Assembly (NCBI GenBank): GCA_002964805.2
Contig: PUDQ02000066.1
Location: 1,116,001 to 1,180,000, forward strand
DNA from: Trametes villosa
Taxonomy: Eukaryota; Basidiomycota; Agaricomycetes; Polyporales; Polyporaceae
DNA length: 64,000 nucleotides
Direction: 5' to 3'
The notes beneath the pieces are model-generated. The model did not search any database, was not told the origin of the DNA, and worked only from the letters and a program-made list of their open reading frames with translations. The position numbers and the translations under genes are program-made. Position 1 is the stretch's first letter, and each line of letters begins with the position of its first letter. Positions 57,701 through 64,000 of this stretch are shown here, one piece after another.

Positions 57701-58585
57701 CTTTCTAGCCTTCCCGCTCTCCGAGGCCGCCCAGGAAGAAGCCGTCGCCCAGGACTCGCTCGCTCGAATACCGCATATCGAGCAGCTCGCCTCCTTCCTT
57801 ACCGACCGGGCACGTGACGGCCCCGAGGTATGTCAATGTCTGCGTCTAGTCAAACAACGCCTAAATTCCACGTTCTAGTGCCGACCACTCCGCGAAGCGA
57901 TCCTCAACTTCATCACGACTCTTGCTGTCGCCCATACCGACTCGCTACTAATGCTAATCCAATCACATACCCTGTTACCGTCCATCATTGTATTTATGCA
58001 CAGCACCTCTGCTCCGTTATGGGAAGAGGACGAGTCCTTCATGGAGGACCCCGAGCTTATCACCTGGTGCGCACATATCCCGCTCTTCCCGAACCATACT
58101 TAGACCGACACTTCTTCAGGACGGTCGACGTTATGACACGCACGCTGGTGCTCTTGCACCATCTCATGACGAAGGCTGACGCCGCCAAGATCAACCTCCG
58201 CGCGAAGATCATGTACCCGCCTCGTCGCTTCTCCAACGCGCTCTGGCACATGTTCACCGTGTCGCTCGGGCGCATCAGCTACGCGCCCCCTCCCGAATGG
58301 GCCGGCCCTAACGCGCCGAGGCTGGACGAGATCTGCGGTATATCCGCTTCCTCTATTCCCGTGTAAAGCTAGCTGACGTCGCCGGCAGACATGGCGAAGG
58401 ACGTGCTAGAGATCGCGGTGGACGGGCCAGAGTTGGAGTCAATCTGGGCGGCGTTCCAGGTGGACGAGAGCGTGCCGGCACCGAGGACGCAGCATGGCAG
58501 GGACGCTGGTGGGGAAGAGGACGATGATGACGACGACGAGGCGCTGCCACGGGGTACCGCACATTCTGTTATTGAGATTGACTGA
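54781..58585 (+). CDS. ATRIP/Rad26-like checkpoint protein
   Basis: Likely partner of the ATR/Mec1 kinase in the DNA-damage checkpoint. It starts at 54781 with an acidic N-terminus (DDYFGDDDFVLDDTALAVLDKAE) like the RPA-binding end of ATRIP. A long Pro/Ser-rich region follows. Then comes a coiled coil spread over three short exons (SELEALRAQIAD, LLKDSEETKKVLEEERNARYAKQGEVVILRKNMEK, KDHAAEVARMKAVREAAEAAQAQLRKEISEERERL). Next is a Rad26-type segment ELETTVRKTPWSVRIKRTDN / RSRIDKSLPNSPQ. The C-terminal half is helical (DHTMQDSVSMEVTQAYSTQI, LLLLCEVVRDHLKPLPEAF, DVMTRTLVLLHHLM, ARLDEICD-like) and ends VIEID at 58585. About nine introns. Assignment rests on overall architecture and remembered resemblance to fungal Rad26, not on a short signature. 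Confidence 0.75.
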
Positions 58586-59144
58586 CCGTTTAGTGTACTA
58601 CTGATGTATCCCTATGCTTGATGCTTTCCAGTTTTTGCGATGTGACTCCGACCGGACGCGACGAGGGCAAATAACCGCCATGAAGGCCAAACATCGCCTG
58701 AGCGCCCACCCCGGTACCGATTGGACTTACAACGCGACGTCTGTATGTTTGAGCCGGCGTGGTCATCGATCCTTCACAGCATTGATGATTGCAGGCAAGT
58801 CCCTCGGTGTTATTTCCGCACACGACTGGCATTGGATGCGTTGGCGATCGAAACTTGCCGACTTTACTGGAAGGTCACCGAAAGGAGTGGTCCGGGTGAC
58901 TCGTTGCAGGAACCGCGCAACCGAGACCCAATAGTTCCAACATGCGGCTCCGAAGACATTCCCGGCACCTTCGTAACCCATAGAGGACCCTCCGGTCCAA
59001 GCGGATGTAGTCAAGAAGATCGGATTGTCGGATCGTACCAGACGCCTTCAACAGCTTCGTTAAAAGCCGCCGGACGTCACTACGTCCTGAACCGCATCTA
59101 CAGCACTAACATTCGCTAACCCTGACACAGTACAATCCACTTCG
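58586..59144. other. spacer, no gene recognised
   Basis: Downstream of the ATRIP gene and upstream of the monooxygenase. Short frames only. Confidence 0.5.
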
Positions 59145-60711
59145 ATGTCTGGAGCCAAAGTAATCATCGCAGGTTGCGGCATCGCAGGGCCTGTGCTCGC
59201 CATCCTACTCAAGCTCAAGGGCTATGAGCCGATCGTGTACGAGCGCGCCGATGGCCCCAGTGCTGACGGTCTCAGCCTCTGGCAAGTCTCTTCGTGCATT
59301 CTCCCTAGGCTTGGACTGCCCATTAATTATATTCCAGCATTCAGACTAACGGCGCACGCGTCTTATCCCTCATCCCCGGCCTCATGGACAAGATCGCACA
59401 CCAGTCTATCGACCAACTCGTCTTCTACTCTGCCCTTGCAGAAGGGTCGCCCGAGCTCGCGCGAACCGACGCGCCTGCCGGCCTGCGCGACCTCTCCGGG
59501 GTGAACGTCGGCATCGCAGGCGTGCGCCGCCCCGTCCTCCTGCGCACGCTCGTCGAGGTCGCGGAGGCGCACGGGGTGCGTGTGGTCTTCAGCCACCAGG
59601 TCGTGGCGGTGGAGGAGCGCGCGGGTGACTCGGGGGAACGTGTCGTAGTGTGGTTCGCGAACGGCCATGAGGACGAGGCGAGCTTCGTCGTGGGGTGCGA
59701 TGGGCTGCATAGTAACACGCGCGCGTGCTTGTTTGGGAAAGAGGACGCGGTGTTCACGGGGCTCACTCAGGTTAGTGGTATCCTCGCTGGTACGCGGAAG
59801 AGAATGCTGAGCTGCTTTGTGGTAGACGGGAGGCATCTCCCCGATCCCAGAGACATTGCAGGGGCTGGGACCCTCCATGGTGAACCTCTACGGCGACGGT
59901 GTGCACCTGATCGCGTACCAGATCAATAACACCCACATTTCATGGGCGTACGTTCTTTCCGATGCACGGGCTCTGAGTACAGACTCTGACTGTCGCTCTC
60001 AGGATCACGCAACGCGAGGCGGAGGAGCGCGAGACGTGGCGCGAAATGGACGAGGCGCGCCAGCGCGAGTTCAAGAACGGGCAGTTCTCGCAACTGCCGT
60101 GCGGGGGCGGCGAGCTCGTCCGGACTGCCGACAAGATCATCAAGGTAGGCGTCCTAGCTGCACGCTGCCGTGTCGCTCAACGCTAATAGAGATCACCGTA
60201 GTTCGGATTGTACGACCGCCCTGAACTCAAGACGTGGCACGAGGGTAGGGTGCTGCTGATAGGGGACGCCGCGCACCCAACGAGTCCCGTACGTCCCTTC
60301 TTATTCCCGTTCAGAGCCTTCAAGTTCCCTGCAGCAGATCATTCACATCACCACTCTCTGTAGCACCTCGGCCAAGGCGCAAACCAAGCACTCGAAGACG
60401 TCTATCACCTCGTCCGCCTGCTCACGCAACACAACCCCTCCGCCGCCTCACCCTCGACCTCCACGCTCTCAGCAATCTTCACCGAATTCGAGCAGCTGCG
60501 CATCCCGCGCACGTCCGCGCTCGTGCGCAAGGCGCGCGCGGCAGGAGAACTGCGCGTCGTGCGCGGGGCAGAGGCGTGTCGCGCGCGGGACGAGACGGTG
60601 CGGGGAATGTGGGCGGGGAAGGAGCGCGTGCGGGGGGGTGAGGACGTGGTGAGGGCCCTGTATGCGGACTTGGTCGGCTTCCCGTATGAGGCGGGGAAGA
60701 GCGAGGTGTAG
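59145..60711 (+). CDS. FAD-dependent aromatic-ring-hydroxylase-type monooxygenase
   Basis: Flavoprotein monooxygenase of the salicylate/p-hydroxybenzoate hydroxylase group. Start ATG 59145 gives MSGAKVIIAGCGIAGPVLAILLK, containing the GxGxxG dinucleotide fold (residues 10-15), then VYERADGPSADGLSLW. Next are NGARVLSLIPGLMDKI, VRRPVLLRTLVEVAEAHGVRVVFSHQV and the DG motif VVGCDGLHSNTRACLFG. NLYGDGVHLIAYQIN follows. The second FAD motif RVLLIGDAAHPTSP is near 60250 and GQGANQALEDVYHLVRLL comes after an intron. It ends YEAGKSEV at 60711. Five or six short introns. Substrate unknown; a sterol- or phenol-type substrate cannot be told apart here. Confidence 0.88.
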
Positions 60712-61165
60712 ATTTCGTGTGTGTGGGTGGTATGGTATGCGAGGTGCTCTGGTCGGCGACCTCTGAGACGTGCACACTTTCAGAGGGGTAAAAACCAGCA
60801 GGTCTGGCGCGTCGCGGTCAAACAGTTCGTGAGCCAGACTCGCAGGCGTGTCAGGTATGAGGGATCGAGTGACCGGGCGGGCTCGTGGATATGACTGTCA
60901 ACAGTAGGTTCATGCTGGGAGCGTATTCTGAAAGCACGGGTGCATACTACGTCCATACGCCTGAGTATATGCTAGCGCGGAACGGATTCTATACAGACTA
61001 GAGTACTTTCCGGCGTCAGGAGCAACATATCTGGCTATGCAATGGCATGCTCTTGCGATTGTGGGTGCATAGAGGCAGCCAACCCGGCGGGATGGGTAGA
61101 CCAGGGGGACGTGAGCTGCCCAAAGTGACATACCAGGTATCGCGCGAAGACGCTCAGATTGTGCT
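60712..61165. other. convergent intergenic spacer
   Basis: 3' flanks of the monooxygenase (plus) and of the BTB-like gene (minus). Nothing else recognised. Confidence 0.5.
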
Positions 61166-62123
61166 CTATTTCCACTCGTAAGCCAGCCACACATGTAACA
61201 GACATAGAAGAAAAAAGAGTTTGCCTACCTTCACCGCAGACCATTCGGCCGACATCTCCTGGATCCGGTTGCGTATCATCCTCTGGCAGTCCGCGCAGTA
61301 CACCGCGTTGCGCGCGGGTTCGTACGCCGCGGCCAGCGCGTCTGCGGTCATGCCTAGATCCACACACATGAATCGGCCCGTCCCTCCCTGCGAGGACAGG
61401 GACGGACGCATCGGGCGCATCTGAGCAGCGCGAGGGCTCACCAGGGCGCGCATCCCACGCAATACCTGCGGTCGCAAACGCCCACGCGCGGTCGACGAGA
61501 CGCTGGGCGGGCTCGCCGCACACGGGCGTCGCGGGGTGGCGCGCGGGCATGCGGAGGAGGATACTCTTGAGCGCGACCTCGCGCGCGCGGTGAAGGTTGA
61601 AAAGCCGCGCCAGGTACAGCGAGCCCATCTTGATCGCGAGCTCGTCCGGCAGTGTCGCGATGTTGTACGATAGCAGGTGTGCGGAAAGCGGAACCGCAAG
61701 CGCCTCGAGACCATGGTGCGCGGCAAGCGCGAACGCCTCGAGTGGGTGGTGTGGACTGTAGGAGAGGAGGAGCTCGCCGAGAGGGGCGGTAGGGGCCGCG
61801 CGGGATGAAAGCGATACACCGTACTTGTTGAGGGCGTCTAAAGCTGCCTCTGTCGTCTCGAGAGACGGCTCGCGCCCCATGCAAGAAAGGCCGTAGATGG
61901 AGCGGAAGACTATATCGAGGACGATAGCGATCTCCGGAAGGGCGAGGGGGTGGTTGGGTACGCTGCTCCCAGACATGCGACCGTCGAAGGCGTTATTTGA
62001 GGCGGTGAGCAGGGCGCGCGAGTGGACATTGAAGTCCACAGCGTCCGCGGAAGTCGCCTTCATGTCTGAAACGACGCCGTCGTGAACAAAACGCGGTCCG
62101 AATGGAGTGGTTGGGGAGGCCAT
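61166..62123 (-). CDS. BTB/POZ-like protein, copy 1
   Basis: Fungal BTB-like protein, probably a protein-interaction adaptor. Start ATG 62123 (MASPTTPFGPRFVHDG); exons 62123-61442 and 61353-61166 give 289 residues. The N-terminal part DGVVSDMKATSADAVDFNVHSRALLTASN resembles the BTB core (D...S.D...F.VH...L...S..F). LPEIAIVLDIVFRSIYG and TTEAALDALNKYGVS follow. The helical second half has AFALAAHHGLEALAVPLSAHLL, LARLFNLHRAREVALKSILL and, after the intron, a CADC pair in YCADCQRMIRNRIQEMSAEWSAVK. The paralog at 63293 has an extra intron after AVK, so the final residues here (VGKLFF...YEWK) may instead be spliced to a shorter end; the stop is the same. Confidence 0.75.
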
Positions 62124-62219
62124 TGGGAGGGCTGTAGGGTATTGGTGGCACGCGATACGAGATTCGCGCGCGGGAGGAGAGAGGTCAACAAGGAAATAAT
62201 GATAAACCAGAAGGAAGGC

Positions 62220-62225
62220 TATATA
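62220..62225 (-). promoter_or_regulatory. TATA-like box of BTB-like copy 1
   Basis: TATATA about 97 bases upstream of the ATG at 62123 on the minus strand. Confidence 0.35.
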
Positions 62226-63292
62226 CCTTCCAGCGAATGGCGTGGCGTCGAGGCCCCACCCGGGCCCACGGTCCACCCCCGAGTGCACGGCGCCAGGATT
62301 GCATGCTCGCCTTTTGATTAGGCTCCTACACCTTCAAGAGAAGATAGAGAAGGCATAATCGACGTCTGTATCAGCTCGAAAAGCGTCAGCAAGATCTTAT
62401 GCGATTCGGATCGTATGTGGGGGCAAGCAAGAGAAAATATGATATCCTGCTGCAGAGGCACGTGCCCTATCATCCAAGTCTACCGACGCCGGGCCTGGAG
62501 TCGAGTGAGTACTTAGACAGGTCCGGAGAAAGGAGAAACTCGGGCCCCAGTGAAAGCAGCAAACTCTGGGGTCCAGTGCATATGACCCCAGGTCGTCTGA
62601 AGCTCGAAGTCATCGCTGGTCATCGGTGATGCGCTCGGTGCTCATTCGCTGCGTCATACTAAGCCTATAACGTAGCCTGGGCGGTGCTACCGATTGAGGT
62701 CGTCTCAAGCGAGGAGGCCAGGGTGCTTGGTGTACCGCACCACGGAAATCCCGCGACCGCCTCGTACACTTGCAGGGGCTGTCTGTCGGACGGACCGACC
62801 CCAAGCACTGCCCAGGCAGGTTCCGTGTGCGTCGGACCTCGTCCATGCACCTGAACAGCACGGCCCCAATGCAGCGGTGTCTGGAGAAGTACCCCCACCT
62901 GTAGCAGGCCAAGGAGGGAAACCAGGTGTTGGTGCCTGGGGTGCCGCTGACCGGGATAAACTGAGCGTCGCGTCATACCTGACGGGGGGCATGGAACGTG
63001 TCAACAAACTTGAAACATTCGCAACGGGGACATCCGTACACCCTCCACAACATGTACATACTCTGGGTGCGGCGTCGTGGAGCGGCCGGGCGGCAGACGA
63101 GATGGGGATCTAAGGCGAGGTGGGGCTTGAAGGAAGGCAGTGGCGGGTACCTGATCAGACGACAACAAGCGTCAGGGAGCGTGGTCGAGTACTTGTGTAC
63201 ACAAAGCGAAACAACGTACTATACAAGACAATCATCGTGTATGCGGGAATCAGGGGCTCGCTTGTAGCCGGATGCGTTGACAGTTCTTAGTC
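62226..63292. other. spacer between the two BTB-like genes
   Basis: No supported frame. It separates two minus-strand paralogs, so it holds the 3' flank of copy 2 and the upstream region of copy 1. Confidence 0.5.
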
Positions 63293-64000
63293 CTAGACGG
63301 TTCTCTGTAGAACGACCGGTGAGCGTACTGGTTGCCACGGACAGGGTGCGATCATGCTTACCTTGACCGCCGCCCACTCGGACGTGACCTCCGCGATGCG
63401 ATTGTGAAGCATCGTCTTGCAATCGGGGCACTGTATGGTCGCCGCCCCCTGCGCGAACGCGGACTGCAGTGCGCCGGTGGAGATATCTAGCGGAGCTCAT
63501 GGTTGGTGCGCCTGGTAGGGCGACATACACATCACGGAGGAGGGGAGGGGGGTCCAACGGGCCCGTGGAAGAGGGGCACAATAATGGCACAACGGGGTGG
63601 ACGCTCACTTGGGAGTGCATGCCACATCAAGTCCGCGCTCGCGAACGCCCACGCGCTCGTGAGCGCCTGCTGGCCGTCCGCCCCACACGCCGCCGTGGGG
63701 GGATGCGCCGCGGGCGGGCGGAGGACGATGTTCTTGAGCGCGGTCTGGCGCGCCTGGTGGAGGTTGAAGAGCCGCGCGAGGTACGCCGAGCCCATCTTGA
63801 GCGTGAGCGCGTCGGAGATCGTGGAGAGGTCGTGCGCGAGCAGGTGCGCGGACGCAGCGACCGCGACGGCCTCGAGGCGGTGCTGTCCCGCGAGCGCGTA
63901 GACGTCGATCGGGCGGTACGGTGCGTAGGAGAGCGCGAGCGCGTGCAACGGGGCGGAGGCGGCGAGGAACGCGTTGGGGACGCCGTATTTGGACAGCGAT
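63293..64000 (-). CDS. BTB/POZ-like protein, copy 2 (5' end beyond window)
   Basis: Partial paralog of copy 1, cut by the right edge of the window. Visible in order: ISKYGVPNAFLAA, the helical ALAGQHRLEAVAVAASAHLLAHDL, LTLKMGSAYLARLFNLHQARQTALKNIVL and ACGADGQQALTSAWAFASADLMWHALP. A middle exon follows with STGALQSAFAQGAATIQ, the CPDC pair and LHNRIAEVTSEWAAVK (to 63362), then a 12-nt last exon (63304-63293, RTV and stop). The arrangement and the conserved CxDC match copy 1, so the two arose by local duplication. The BTB core itself should lie beyond 64000. Confidence 0.75.

Overview
The window is nuclear DNA of a filamentous basidiomycete, most likely a wood-decay-type agaricomycete. The evidence is GC-rich sequence, genes cut by many 50-60 nt GT-AG introns, and families expanded in Agaricomycetes: DUF6534 and DUF6535 membrane proteins, a Zn2Cys6 regulator of the type common in Polyporales, and a LINE with an agaricomycete-type gag protein. 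No rRNA, tRNA or CRISPR was recognised. Gene models below were built by hand from splice signals, reading phase and family conservation. Where a junction could not be resolved, the entry says so.

Layout. From 1.5 to 14.1 kb on the plus strand, two near-identical peroxisomal acyl-CoA oxidase/dehydrogenase-like genes (1574-3635 and 12057-14121) flank a secreted type-B carboxylesterase (5006-7352) and a DUF6534-type membrane protein gene (8783-11181). Exon 1 of the latter is split by a 282-bp MITE with a 3-bp target duplication.

From 14.5 to 31.9 kb the minus strand carries a Zn2Cys6 transcription factor. One 54-nt intron of that gene has received a 13-kb non-LTR retrotransposon (15191-28220), inserted antisense and flanked by a 16-bp target-site duplication. 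The element is intact. It has a gag-like ORF1 with a CCHC knuckle, an ORF2 with endonuclease, reverse transcriptase and RNase H, and an A-tail. Unusually, two further ORFs of unknown function precede ORF1; they share a motif with each other. This element and its unexplained 5' ORFs are the most novel content of the window.

From 32.8 to 43.1 kb lie a single-pass membrane protein (minus), a DUF6535 membrane protein (plus), a haloacid-dehalogenase family enzyme (minus, 3' ends overlapping the previous gene) and a secreted NucA/NucB-type nuclease-domain protein (minus).

From 44.4 to 64 kb are housekeeping and metabolic genes: a WDR83/MORG1-like WD40 protein, a cytochrome P450 (minus), the NMD factor UPF2, the checkpoint protein ATRIP/Rad26, an FAD-dependent monooxygenase, and two adjacent BTB-like paralogs (minus), the second cut by the window edge. 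The genes do not form one pathway. The accessory third (1.5-43 kb) mixes lipid and xenobiotic metabolism, membrane proteins and transposons; the last third is conserved core.
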